Virus record (IMG/VR): IMGVR_UViG_3300049830_000285
Coordinates: 1-64,000 of that record
Reading direction: 5' to 3' (one strand)
DNA length: 64,000 nt
From: a virus
The position numbers and the translations under genes were made by a program. Below, in pieces: positions 26,838-35,830 of the stretch (positions are counted from its first letter, which is position 1; each line of letters starts with the position of its first letter). The notes under the pieces are model-generated. The model had not been told where the DNA came from. It saw only the letters and a program-made list of their open reading frames with translations, and did not search any database.

Positions 26838-29270
26838 ATGGCTAATAATAATAACAAAGCGGAGGGACTAGACGTTGCAATTGCGTCAGCAGCAAGAGAA
26901 GCTCTTGGTAAAAAGTCCACCCGTACCGCAGCAAGCACAACCCCACCTGGTGCGAATTCTTCAGAACATGTTCCACTTCCGGGTGTCCGAACGGGGCGCA
27001 TGGATGGAACGGTTACCAGGCGAATGGGGCAGTTCTCGGGCGGTGGTAGTAATACCAGCTTAGGGCCACCATCATTTTACGCACCATGGTTAACCGCATC
27101 TTCTTGGCAAATACCCAATAATAGAAAGGAAATCTATTTATGGGCACAATGGTGGGTTGATAACGAACCTAAAGTTGCCGCTGGTATTGAATTTTACACA
27201 GATTTTCCATTAAGTGGCTTTACACTTGAATGCCCAAATGCTTATGTTAAAGATTACTTTGAGAAGTTGAACAAAAAGCTGAAAATCAGTAAGAAAAATC
27301 CGCAAATTTCTCAAGAATATCATCTTAGGGGAGATTGTTTTGTTTTAGCCTCGCTAGAGTGCGAAAAATGTGGTGGAATGAATGAAGACCCCGATACGGG
27401 TGAACCGTGTAAACACGAAGGCGCTTCGTGGAAGGGATTGTCAATTTTAAATCCAGACCACATTGAAGTTCATCCAGCTATGCTCGACCAAGAGCCAGAA
27501 TATTTCTTCTTACCAGATGATATGATGAAAAAAGTAGTTCAGGAAAGAAGACCTGAAAAACTTTATAATTCAATGAGACCAGAAATGCGAAAGCTGATTT
27601 TAAGCGGTCAGCCAATTCATTTCTCTCCAGAATGTATTTATCACTTTAAGCGCGGCGGTCAACCCTGGCAGCCATTTGGTACCTCTCTTTTGCGTCGATT
27701 GTTCCAGACTCTTGCTTATAAGGATAAATTGCGTCAAGCTCAATGGTTGGTTGCAGAACGACACATCATTCCTATTAAAATCGTTAAGATTGGTGATAAA
27801 GACCGACCCGCAACAGAAGAAGATTTGATTGATGCACAAGACGAGCTTACAGCCCTCGCAAATGACCCTCTTCTTACTATTGTAACTCACCACGCATTTG
27901 ATTTTGATTATGTTGGCGCAAGCGGTAAGGTGCTGCAACTAACAAATGAATATGAAAATCTAAACCAAGATATTATTGATGGCTTGATGTTAAATAAAGC
28001 TATTATTAATGGCGAAGGGCCGTCATATAGTAATGCTCAAGTTGGATTGCTTACAATGGCTAAAAGACTTGAAAGATTCCGAGAAGAAGTGGCATTCTGG
28101 ATGGAAGAGCATCTTTATAAACCAGTTGCTATGTGGAACGGATTTACCACAGAAGGTAAGCGTGGTCAAATCGAATATGTTTACCCGACAGTAAAATTTG
28201 ATGATTTGCAATTACGAGATGACACCGGAAAGTTACAAACACTATTAGCTGCAAATCAGGCTGGTATTGTTTCAAATCAATCTGTTGTTGAAGCTTTGGG
28301 ATTACCATATGACCAAGAAGTTGAAAGACTTAGATTTGAACAAGGTTCTTCATTTATATCTTCACCAGACTTAATGAACACTGACATGAATAATGGATTT
28401 GGTCAAGGCGCGGGCGGCATGGGCAACGGCTTCCGTGGCCCAATTCCAGGGGCTCCGGGTGGTGCTCCAGGTGGCGCATCTCCAAGTGCCCCGATGGGAG
28501 CACCAGATATGGGCGGCATGCCTGGTTTGGCACCAGCAGCGAGTAATGACTGGAAAGCTAATTATAGATTTGCTTCCACGGTCAGCGGGGATATGTATGA
28601 TGTTCAATTGGCAACATGTCAAAATGAGCGCATTATTCGAACAGCTAGTAGAAAAATTCTCAGTCAAGCACATAAGGAATACATTGAAAGCATCGCACCA
28701 GTAACGGGAAGAGGCGCTTTGGGCGCTCTAGATATAGAGCCAAATGATGTATTTTCACAACTTGCTTTTGGGCCGAATGATGGTGGGCCGTTCTGTACTG
28801 CTATGAATAGAGCAGCTATGTATGAGATTATTCAATTTGATAAAGAAATGACTAATCGAGGCATGGTAAGAACTGGCGCTAAGAAAGGTGAAACCAAGCA
28901 AACATATCGCTTTACATCATTGGAACAAAAGCTATATCGACTCTTAATGCAAGCTGGATTACCTTTTGCCTGGTATGCACAGTATCTTGCTGGGCCGATG
29001 ACACAGCACTTCGAATATCAACTAGATGCCGCTATCCCAGCTATTAAATTGGGATTGGAAGCGGACGGTGAAATCTATCATAGTAATCCTGAAAAAATTG
29101 CTAAAGATAGAAAACGAGACTCATTACTAGCAACACAAGGTTGGACAATACTTCGTTTCACTGAAAGCGAATTAAATGAACATCCAGAAGAAGTGTTAAA
29201 AGTTATTATGCAAATGATTAGAAGGCTGATGGGCGCTGGCGAACATGTCGGTTCTACCGTTATTTTGTAA
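26838..29270 (+). CDS. Portal protein fused to a DUF559/Vsr-like nuclease domain
   Basis: Residues 1 to about 520 look like a phage portal: WWVDNEPKVAAGIEFYTDF, a LRGDCFVLASLE strand, NPDHIEVHP, FGTSLLRRLFQ and a long-helix NEYENLNQDIIDGLM region, with a CEKC...C-x-H zinc-like insert near 175-193. A glycine/proline linker (about 525-575) follows. The C-terminal part (about 690-800) carries the conserved residues of the PD-(D/E)XK family DUF559: Glu696, Gln715, Asp730, Glu741-x-Asp743, His748, Asp757, Asp761, then GW and RF. One unbroken frame joins both. A TATAAT at 26810 precedes a short leader. Confidence 0.85.
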   Translation: MANNNNKAEGLDVAIASAAREALGKKSTRTAASTTPPGANSSEHVPLPGVRTGRMDGTVTRRMGQFSGGGSNTSLGPPSFYAPWLTASSWQIPNNRKEIYLWAQWWVDNEPKVAAGIEFYTDFPLSGFTLECPNAYVKDYFEKLNKKLKISKKNPQISQEYHLRGDCFVLASLECEKCGGMNEDPDTGEPCKHEGASWKGLSILNPDHIEVHPAMLDQEPEYFFLPDDMMKKVVQERRPEKLYNSMRPEMRKLILSGQPIHFSPECIYHFKRGGQPWQPFGTSLLRRLFQTLAYKDKLRQAQWLVAERHIIPIKIVKIGDKDRPATEEDLIDAQDELTALANDPLLTIVTHHAFDFDYVGASGKVLQLTNEYENLNQDIIDGLMLNKAIINGEGPSYSNAQVGLLTMAKRLERFREEVAFWMEEHLYKPVAMWNGFTTEGKRGQIEYVYPTVKFDDLQLRDDTGKLQTLLAANQAGIVSNQSVVEALGLPYDQEVERLRFEQGSSFISSPDLMNTDMNNGFGQGAGGMGNGFRGPIPGAPGGAPGGASPSAPMGAPDMGGMPGLAPAASNDWKANYRFASTVSGDMYDVQLATCQNERIIRTASRKILSQAHKEYIESIAPVTGRGALGALDIEPNDVFSQLAFGPNDGGPFCTAMNRAAMYEIIQFDKEMTNRGMVRTGAKKGETKQTYRFTSLEQKLYRLLMQAGLPFAWYAQYLAGPMTQHFEYQLDAAIPAIKLGLEADGEIYHSNPEKIAKDRKRDSLLATQGWTILRFTESELNEHPEEVLKVIMQMIRRLMGAGEHVGSTVIL

Positions 29271-29302
29271 AAGTATTCTTTAGCAGGTGTTAGAGAATAC
29301 TT
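29271..29302 (+). repeat. Hairpin after the portal gene
   Basis: AAGTATTCT and AGAATACTT form a 9-bp stem directly after the portal stop, with a 14-nt loop and no U-run. It may protect or process the transcript. Confidence 0.55.
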
Positions 29303-29340
29303 CACCAAATAAATGAATACAATAGCTTCAAAAACATCTT

Positions 29341-29411
29341 AATTTTTTGAAAAACTAAAGGTATCAGCCCAATTCTTGCAGAAATGCTCTATTAGACTGA
29401 TTTTCAAAAAA
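29341..29411 (+). repeat. AT-rich inverted element, copy 2
   Basis: AATTTTTTGAAAAA at 29341-29354 is identical to the copy at 21399. A complementary TTTTCAAAAAA lies at 29401-29411. It is placed in the leader of the protease gene. Confidence 0.55.
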
Positions 29412-29443
29412 CTTGAAGCGAAAAACAGGAGAAAGCCAACATT

Positions 29444-32400
29444 ATGATGGAAAGACAAGGCAAATCAGGCGGATTCATTACGATAAGTAGTCTGATTATG
29501 AGTGAGGATAGAAAGAAAGCTGTTCCGCAGCGTCTTGCTATGGCTTCAGGTTCTGCTATGCGAATGGCAGCAAAAGAGGGTCTTTTAAGTTTATATGCTG
29601 ATGCAGATGATGTATTAGATAAATATAAAGATTTCGATATCGCCGCTTCTATGCGCGAACACAAAGGAAAATTACTGTGGGTGAGAGCGCGAGCTATTGA
29701 CGCAGATGTTGCTAACGCAAACGGTGATTATTTCAGTGAAAAGGAATTGCTTGGTGAGGTTGTTGACCAAAAGGGTAACAAAATGCCAGCCTACAAAACG
29801 TTTGAAGGCGTTCCGATTTACACAAACCACAAAAATGATGATATTGAACAAGCCAAGGGTATGGTTGTTTATGCCGAATGGGATGAAAAAGAAAAATGTG
29901 TTTATTGTACATTTATCGTAGACGAAGAAGCATATCCTGAAATTGCACGTGGTATTCGAGTTGGATATATGCATGATGTCTCAATGGGATGTCAAGTTGA
30001 ATCCGGTACATGTTCTGAGTGCGAAAATAAAGCATCAACAGAAAAAGAATATTGTGATTGTCTTAAAAAGTATAAAGGCAAAAAGCATCCCAAAACTGGT
30101 AAAAAGGTTTACGAAAAAAATCATGGTATCAAATTTATTGAACTTTCTGTTGTTGGTGACGGCGCTTTCGATAGTTGTATGATTGAAGAAATCTACGATG
30201 TAGATGATATTCTAAACAAAGCTGCTAATCTTGACAAAAGAGCAGAGTCAATCAGAAGTTCAATCATTGTCGCAAGTACATCCACTCCAAAAGACTTCAT
30301 GGTACGAAGAGCATATGAAGATTGTCTTCGTACTGCATATGATACAACTAAGCAGACTATTCGTGTAGCACAAAGTGCTGGCACGTTAGTTGGCGGTCAA
30401 TTGCTTGCTGGAGAGGGAGCGGGAAATAACACTACAGTTTCCAACATCTTGAAGTTCCTTGGTATTGAAGGTACCGCAGGATTGAATATTCTTGATATGT
30501 TGAACTTAGCGCTCAACTTTTTGGAAGTTGCCGTTATGAATCTTTTCGCTAGAAAAGATAATGTAGATTTGGCACACGTTGGCAAAATCACTAAATCTAT
30601 GGCTGATTTACAATCAACCATGCAAGATATGATTGATGATGGAGTCGAAACAGGCGGAAATGGTCAGCAACCTATGAATCAAGGTTCAATGCAGCCACCA
30701 CAAGAAGCACAACCAGGTGGTCAAACTCCACAAGACGATTATTCACAGGGCGCAGTAGGGCGCTCAATGGGGCCTCAAGCTCCACAGGGCGCACCTCAAG
30801 GTGGCGCACCTCAAACACAGAATCAGGCATTCCAGGGAATGCCGATGGGATTTGGTGGTGGTATTTTTGCCAACAGCAATTTCAACCGCGTAGTTTGGGC
30901 ACATGATGATGAGGAAGAGGTTTCTAGCAGAACTGTCACGGCAGCTACTATGCGAGAAACAAATGAATCATTTGAAATGAGCCCTGCGACTTACAACAGT
31001 AAGTCCGTGACAAAGTTGGCAGAATCTATTATGAGTCTAGCTGACACGCTTGGTGTATCAACTCATCAAGCAACCCCAAATCCAGTAGTGGCATCAAAAC
31101 CACTGCCAAACAAACCAAGCACCCAGACCGGAGGAAATAAAACAATGAGCATTGACTTTTTCAAGCAGTTCAAACAGTCTCGCAATAAGCGAGAGGCCGC
31201 GGTGATGGAGCAGGAAGTCAAGGTTTCTGATAAATCAGGACATCAACTTCGGCTCTCCGCTGACGGTAGCATCAAGGCATATTATCAAGGACAACTTGTT
31301 CCTGATTTTGACCCAATTCTTACAGAAGAGCACAAAGCAGCTATTGAAGCTGAAGACGGCCCTCGCGTAGCCGCCGCCCTTTTATCAGATTTTCAGAGAT
31401 TTACTCGAACTGCTGAGTGGAAACCATCTCATGAATACAATGAAACACGAGAAGAACAATTAGAAGCAGTTCGAACTGGAACTGACGATGATGTGAAAGA
31501 AAATCTTCTTGGTGATAAAGCTGGTCGATATAATCGAACCAACGAAGAGCAAGATATCAAAGAAAGAGAGCTTGGTAAGAAAGATTTGCGACCTGGCACC
31601 GACGATGAGGTAAAAGAAAATCTTCTTGGTGACAAAGCTGGATTGTATTCTCGACAGAACAATGAAATTGATGTTCGAGAGAATTTAATCAATGACGCTC
31701 GACGTGGGCACCCTGTCGATGTTATTGAACTCCAACTTGACCAAGTTCGAAAGAATTACGGGCCTGGTGACACTGGTTTGGTTACAACTGCGAGTGTTGA
31801 TGCTTTGTGCAAAGCTGTTATTGCTGCACGAGTAACTCCAGAAGAAGTTGTTGAAGCAACTCAAGTGCTTGCTGAAAGAGCTGATTTCGTTGAATTGCTT
31901 CAACTTGCTCACCTTGGTGATAAAACTCGCCGCGTTGAAGCAAAGCGAAATGATTTCTGGAAACTTGGTAGCACCGAAATTGCTGCTGAAGCTGCTGTAC
32001 TTGACGCTCTTGGAACTGCTGTAACTAATGAAATTACTGCTGCTGACATTGCAGAATGTCTTCATGTTGTAACATCAGAAGTAAGCAAGGCTATTCAGTC
32101 AGTTACTCGAATGGTTAAAGCTCATATAGGAGACAACTCTGGTGTCGAACCTTCTATGTTGCGCAAGACAGTTTCTAAAGCTGACAAATATCGCGCAGCT
32201 TTGGCTACCATTGCCGAAACTGAAACCGAACAACCGATGAAAGACCATATCAAAACAGCTTTGTTTGCTTTTGCAAATGCCGCTGACGAATTGGCTGCTC
32301 ATCCACATGAAATTGTTGCTGCTTTATCAAGTGTTGAAGAATCTGATTTGCTCGCAGACATGGAGCTTGCTCGTTCTGCCGCAGTTCGCGCTTCTCGATT

Positions 32401-33760
32401 AACAGTTAGAGCACGTCGCGATTTCTGGGGTGCGGGACGCTTTGCTTCTAAAGAAGGCGTTTATGAAAATGTTGTTGGTTGGTTGGCTGACTATGCGGAA
32501 GCTGGTAACTACTCCAGCGGAAGCATTGTTACTGCTGCTAAGAAATTGGTTGCACAGCCAGTTGCTGCTGAGAAATTAATCAGCAAGGTTATTACAACCA
32601 CAACTAAAACAGCCGCTATTCAGGTAACTGACGAGCGAACAAGCACCAAGCGATTGGAATGCACTGTGACCGATATTGGTCTTGACCCGAAAGATGAGGG
32701 TTTTGAATCTGCTTTTCGAGACAAGGCAATTGAAATCATGGCTTCCAACGGATACACAGTTGACCCATCTACTTTCACATTCACTGATTTAAATATCAAC
32801 GGCGAAACAGTTAGCGCATCTGTAACCTCTACAGTTCGAAAAACATTTAATGCCGATGCTCCTAGCACTGGTATGGTGTCTGGTGCAACTGATGGTGGCG
32901 ATATTTCAGCCAATGTTTCAGCACCTGGTTCAGAAGAAATAGCTGAAGCAGCTCCTACCGAAGAGCCAACAGTAGTTATGAGTGAATCAATCAAGAACAT
33001 TCGAATCGCACAGCGACAAGAAATCTTGAGTCGATATGCTCAAATGCCTGGTGGTGGTGGTGGTATGGGCGCTGGTGCCCCTGGTGGAGCTGGTGCTCCT
33101 CCTGCTGGTGATTTAGCTGGTGCGGCTGACGGACTTGGCATTTCCTCGTTCACTGCTCCAACTGCTGAAAATCCAGATGAAGACCCAACAAATGTTGACG
33201 ATATGTCTGAACCAGGAACTAAAAAGCCATGGGGGACAATTTGTCCACAGTGTGGTAGTGAAGATGTTGATGTTGCAAACGGTGAAGGCAACTGTAACTC
33301 ATGTAATGCTCAAATTGAGTATGAGTTCAGCGCCAAAGTTAAGCCAAGTAGTGACAAAGATAAAGGAGCTGAGCCAGCACCTGCCGCTGACGAAGCCGCA
33401 GCACCTGAGCTTGGTGGAGATATGGGACTTGGCGGAGCAACTGCTCCTGCACCTGCTGGTGGCGCTCCCGGTGGAGCCGCACCTGGCCCTGGTGGAACTG
33501 CACCAATGATGATGTCCGCCTCTTACAAGACTAGCCCAGAAGTATTGATTCGTGTTGCACAACTTGGTGACAATTTCGATAGAAATGCTGAAAAGGTTCT
33601 TCCTGTGGGATTCGTATGTCCTAAGTGTGGAGACAAGAATGCAAACAAAATTGCATCAATCGGACGCTCCTATTGCTACGAATGCGGAACCATTGCCGCA
33701 TCTGAAATTCAAGAAAGAAACGGAGAACTTTACTCCACCATTTCATGGGTTATTAACTAA
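29444..33760 (+). CDS. Prohead protease fused to a long scaffold-like and zinc-ribbon region
   Basis: The first 250 residues match phage prohead maturation proteases: ANANGDYFSEKEL, the FEGVPIYTNH segment with likely catalytic His129, MHDVSMG with likely Ser180, a four-cysteine insert (CSEC...CDC), and IKFIELSVVGDGAFD. The remaining 1190 residues are helical, with glycine/proline linkers, a 39-residue tandem repeat (about 679-732) and two C-terminal zinc ribbons (CPQC...CNSC, CPKC...CYEC). At 1438 residues it is far longer than a free protease. Four R-x-A-Q sites occur in it. AGGAGA precedes ATG 29444. A strong internal start lies at 31145. Confidence 0.85.
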   Translation: MMERQGKSGGFITISSLIMSEDRKKAVPQRLAMASGSAMRMAAKEGLLSLYADADDVLDKYKDFDIAASMREHKGKLLWVRARAIDADVANANGDYFSEKELLGEVVDQKGNKMPAYKTFEGVPIYTNHKNDDIEQAKGMVVYAEWDEKEKCVYCTFIVDEEAYPEIARGIRVGYMHDVSMGCQVESGTCSECENKASTEKEYCDCLKKYKGKKHPKTGKKVYEKNHGIKFIELSVVGDGAFDSCMIEEIYDVDDILNKAANLDKRAESIRSSIIVASTSTPKDFMVRRAYEDCLRTAYDTTKQTIRVAQSAGTLVGGQLLAGEGAGNNTTVSNILKFLGIEGTAGLNILDMLNLALNFLEVAVMNLFARKDNVDLAHVGKITKSMADLQSTMQDMIDDGVETGGNGQQPMNQGSMQPPQEAQPGGQTPQDDYSQGAVGRSMGPQAPQGAPQGGAPQTQNQAFQGMPMGFGGGIFANSNFNRVVWAHDDEEEVSSRTVTAATMRETNESFEMSPATYNSKSVTKLAESIMSLADTLGVSTHQATPNPVVASKPLPNKPSTQTGGNKTMSIDFFKQFKQSRNKREAAVMEQEVKVSDKSGHQLRLSADGSIKAYYQGQLVPDFDPILTEEHKAAIEAEDGPRVAAALLSDFQRFTRTAEWKPSHEYNETREEQLEAVRTGTDDDVKENLLGDKAGRYNRTNEEQDIKERELGKKDLRPGTDDEVKENLLGDKAGLYSRQNNEIDVRENLINDARRGHPVDVIELQLDQVRKNYGPGDTGLVTTASVDALCKAVIAARVTPEEVVEATQVLAERADFVELLQLAHLGDKTRRVEAKRNDFWKLGSTEIAAEAAVLDALGTAVTNEITAADIAECLHVVTSEVSKAIQSVTRMVKAHIGDNSGVEPSMLRKTVSKADKYRAALATIAETETEQPMKDHIKTALFAFANAADELAAHPHEIVAALSSVEESDLLADMELARSAAVRASRLTVRARRDFWGAGRFASKEGVYENVVGWLADYAEAGNYSSGSIVTAAKKLVAQPVAAEKLISKVITTTTKTAAIQVTDERTSTKRLECTVTDIGLDPKDEGFESAFRDKAIEIMASNGYTVDPSTFTFTDLNINGETVSASVTSTVRKTFNADAPSTGMVSGATDGGDISANVSAPGSEEIAEAAPTEEPTVVMSESIKNIRIAQRQEILSRYAQMPGGGGGMGAGAPGGAGAPPAGDLAGAADGLGISSFTAPTAENPDEDPTNVDDMSEPGTKKPWGTICPQCGSEDVDVANGEGNCNSCNAQIEYEFSAKVKPSSDKDKGAEPAPAADEAAAPELGGDMGLGGATAPAPAGGAPGGAAPGPGGTAPMMMSASYKTSPEVLIRVAQLGDNFDRNAEKVLPVGFVCPKCGDKNANKIASIGRSYCYECGTIAASEIQERNGELYSTISWVIN
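31145..33760 (+). CDS. Possible nested scaffold product from an internal start
   Basis: Within the protease fusion frame, a clean GGAGG (31130-31134) lies 10 nt before the in-frame ATG at 31145 (codon 568). The region before it is a glycine/proline-rich linker. The nested product would be 871 residues without the protease domain. This is the arrangement of lambda C/Nu3, where the scaffold is made from an internal start of the protease gene. No direct evidence of translation exists. Confidence 0.5.
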   Translation: MSIDFFKQFKQSRNKREAAVMEQEVKVSDKSGHQLRLSADGSIKAYYQGQLVPDFDPILTEEHKAAIEAEDGPRVAAALLSDFQRFTRTAEWKPSHEYNETREEQLEAVRTGTDDDVKENLLGDKAGRYNRTNEEQDIKERELGKKDLRPGTDDEVKENLLGDKAGLYSRQNNEIDVRENLINDARRGHPVDVIELQLDQVRKNYGPGDTGLVTTASVDALCKAVIAARVTPEEVVEATQVLAERADFVELLQLAHLGDKTRRVEAKRNDFWKLGSTEIAAEAAVLDALGTAVTNEITAADIAECLHVVTSEVSKAIQSVTRMVKAHIGDNSGVEPSMLRKTVSKADKYRAALATIAETETEQPMKDHIKTALFAFANAADELAAHPHEIVAALSSVEESDLLADMELARSAAVRASRLTVRARRDFWGAGRFASKEGVYENVVGWLADYAEAGNYSSGSIVTAAKKLVAQPVAAEKLISKVITTTTKTAAIQVTDERTSTKRLECTVTDIGLDPKDEGFESAFRDKAIEIMASNGYTVDPSTFTFTDLNINGETVSASVTSTVRKTFNADAPSTGMVSGATDGGDISANVSAPGSEEIAEAAPTEEPTVVMSESIKNIRIAQRQEILSRYAQMPGGGGGMGAGAPGGAGAPPAGDLAGAADGLGISSFTAPTAENPDEDPTNVDDMSEPGTKKPWGTICPQCGSEDVDVANGEGNCNSCNAQIEYEFSAKVKPSSDKDKGAEPAPAADEAAAPELGGDMGLGGATAPAPAGGAPGGAAPGPGGTAPMMMSASYKTSPEVLIRVAQLGDNFDRNAEKVLPVGFVCPKCGDKNANKIASIGRSYCYECGTIAASEIQERNGELYSTISWVIN
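31478..31641 (+). repeat. 47-bp imperfect direct repeat in the protease fusion gene
   Basis: Copies at 31478-31524 and 31595-31641 are offset by 117 bp (39 codons). Both encode GTDD-x-VKENLLGDKAG. The DNA differs mainly at third positions, so the duplication is old enough to have been shaped by selection. Confidence 0.75.
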
Positions 33761-33776
33761 GAAAACTTAGTTATCC

Positions 33777-33808
33777 GGCTCCTAAGGCATCGCCTTGGGA
33801 GCCTTTTT
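33777..33808 (+). terminator. Intrinsic terminator after the protease gene
   Basis: GGCTCC-T-AAGGC pairs with GCCTT-G-GGAGCC (one mismatch) around ATC and is followed by five T residues. Confidence 0.9.
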
Positions 33809-33887
33809 GGTTCATTATAAGCTTTTTTCACAGAATATGCCATGTTTTGCAGGTGAAAACAAAAAAGATTTAGAAGACATTAAGTGT

Positions 33888-33907
33888 TGCGAGAAATAGT
33901 TCTCGCA
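33888..33907 (+). promoter_or_regulatory. Hairpin in the leader of the acidic head gene
   Basis: TGCGAGAA and TTCTCGCA pair perfectly around ATAG, about 11 nt before the GGGAG ribosome site of the next gene. A weak promoter (TTGCAG, 18 nt, TAGAAG; 33847-33876) may lie just upstream. Confidence 0.55.
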
Positions 33908-33934
33908 CGAGACAGAAAGGGAGCAAGTCAGTAA

Positions 33935-35794
33935 ATGAAAACTCAAAATACAAGCGCCCACCGTGATGCGGTTCGAAAGTCAATGAAATTGGCTGAGTTC
34001 CGTGACATCTTAAGTGCTACTGACGCAACCGATATGGAAACCTGTGTAAATGATTTAGTCAAGAATGCAGGATTGAGCATAACGGAGGCGCGAGTAGTTG
34101 CTGCTGCCTATCGCAACGAAGCTCTTCCTCGAATTGCCCATGAAATGGGATTAGGAGAAGAAGAAGCAAGAGGTGCAATAGGACTTCATGGTGGCATGAA
34201 GACTACTGACTTCGCAAAAGCTAAACCACACGACGACGAATTTAAAGACGACAAGGATGGCATCTTGCCTAGCGATGAATCTATTGATGAGGAAATCGAA
34301 GAGCATGGTCACACTCCATCAGCAGAGGAAGAAGGTATGGAAGGGGAAACCCCTGAAATGCACTCACCGGAAGTTGAGGAAGCTATCGAAGATAAAGGCG
34401 CTATGATGCCTAACGAAGATTTAAACACAGATTTAAGCGAAGTAAACGAAGATAAAGGCGAAACAGCTTTAATACAAATTGAAGTACCCGCAAGCGAGAT
34501 TGATGCAGTTCAACGATTGTTGGACGAACATTTCGGAGGCGGATTAAACGCTCACGATGATGATGCCCTGCCAATCAAGGAAGAATCTCTTCCAATGGAT
34601 GGTGGTGCAGAATTTGCGGAATCAGCCCCGGCAAACCCGCTAAATACACACGAACACGAACAGGTGGAACCACAAATGGATGCAAAACAGCTATTAGCTC
34701 GCAGAAATGAACGTGCTGCAATTCTTGCAGGCACAAACACCCGCACGGTTACTGCCGAAGATGACACAAAGCCAAAGGACATTGGACTTGGCAAGGATAC
34801 TTCTGATGGTGGAAAATCGTTCCAGTATGCGGGAGATGCTCAATATAAGGGCGAAGACGACCGACCAACTGCTACTAAGCAGAATTCTGAAGGCAATAGC
34901 CTTCGAGAACAGAATCCTACTTTCAAGAAGCAGCCAGTCCCAACCAACAACGCTGATAACCTACAGCTTAAGAGCGGCTATGACGCTGTTAAGAGAGAAG
35001 GCAGCCCTGACGGAACATTAGATTACACAGTCGATTTCGACCAGTTGAATAAAATTCCTTCGTCAGACCCAGACAGAATTGACGGATATACCGTCCCAAC
35101 ACAAATGCAAGAAGTAGTTGGCCCACGTAAGACGACTATTGCTGAGCGCATTGTAGAATGCAGCGGATGTAATAACCCTCATACAAAGTCTATTAATCAA
35201 GCTGAGTGTCAGGACTGCAAAACAGTCATTGCTATCTGTGAAGATTGCGAGAACGAAGGCTATTGCCCAGTTTGTGCAGGAGTCACAGTTGCTAAGACCG
35301 TTGAGGCAGAAGACAGTGGTGTAACAATCGAAATTGATGCCAAGAAAGATACTGAAGAAGCAAAGGGTACCAACCCTAGCGTCAAGCAGAACAATGGTGA
35401 TGGTTTCGTTCGCAAGCCACATGAAGACGACGAATCATCTCGTAAAGCGATGGCTCTATCCCAAGCTCGTATGAAGACAGCTTACTCTGTAAGCTACAAA
35501 CTTGCTTTGGCTGGTGTTATTGAAGCCGAGGAAGTGGACAGCAATGTGGATATGTGGTTGGCTGATGGCTTGAGCCCAGCGACTATGGTTTCACAAGGCA
35601 AGTTAATGCTTAAGTCCGCATCGTCAGCGGCAGAAAGAGTTGCTTCTAGCTTCTCTGATAATCGCAACGTTCGAACAGCGAACGTCTCTTTGAACCCTGG
35701 TGCATTTGTTACTGCGTCTACGCAAAACAATGCTCCAAATGACTTAAGAGAGGCTCTTCGCAGCATTCTCATGCCGAAATACGAGGATTCTTAA
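33935..35794 (+). CDS. Acidic head-associated protein with zinc ribbons
   Basis: The 619-residue product is strongly acidic at about residues 95-230, then loosely structured. A cysteine cluster at about 405-450 (CSGC...CQDC...CEDC...CPVC) would form two zinc ribbons. The C-terminal 120 residues are helical, with an A/S-rich end. It lies between the protease and decoration genes, where a scaffold or inner-head protein is expected, but no family was recognised. GGGAG lies 11 nt before the ATG. Codon use already leans to C-ending codons in its 3' half. Confidence 0.7.
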   Translation: MKTQNTSAHRDAVRKSMKLAEFRDILSATDATDMETCVNDLVKNAGLSITEARVVAAAYRNEALPRIAHEMGLGEEEARGAIGLHGGMKTTDFAKAKPHDDEFKDDKDGILPSDESIDEEIEEHGHTPSAEEEGMEGETPEMHSPEVEEAIEDKGAMMPNEDLNTDLSEVNEDKGETALIQIEVPASEIDAVQRLLDEHFGGGLNAHDDDALPIKEESLPMDGGAEFAESAPANPLNTHEHEQVEPQMDAKQLLARRNERAAILAGTNTRTVTAEDDTKPKDIGLGKDTSDGGKSFQYAGDAQYKGEDDRPTATKQNSEGNSLREQNPTFKKQPVPTNNADNLQLKSGYDAVKREGSPDGTLDYTVDFDQLNKIPSSDPDRIDGYTVPTQMQEVVGPRKTTIAERIVECSGCNNPHTKSINQAECQDCKTVIAICEDCENEGYCPVCAGVTVAKTVEAEDSGVTIEIDAKKDTEEAKGTNPSVKQNNGDGFVRKPHEDDESSRKAMALSQARMKTAYSVSYKLALAGVIEAEEVDSNVDMWLADGLSPATMVSQGKLMLKSASSAAERVASSFSDNRNVRTANVSLNPGAFVTASTQNNAPNDLREALRSILMPKYEDS

Positions 35795-35830
35795 TCGGTT
35801 TCGGAAATCTCTAGGAGGAAATAAAAAACA

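Noticed and set aside
32620-33000. Minus-strand frame within the protease fusion gene
   Set aside because: It arises from the third-position bias of the + strand gene and has no protein features. The same applies to other internal minus frames in the head genes.
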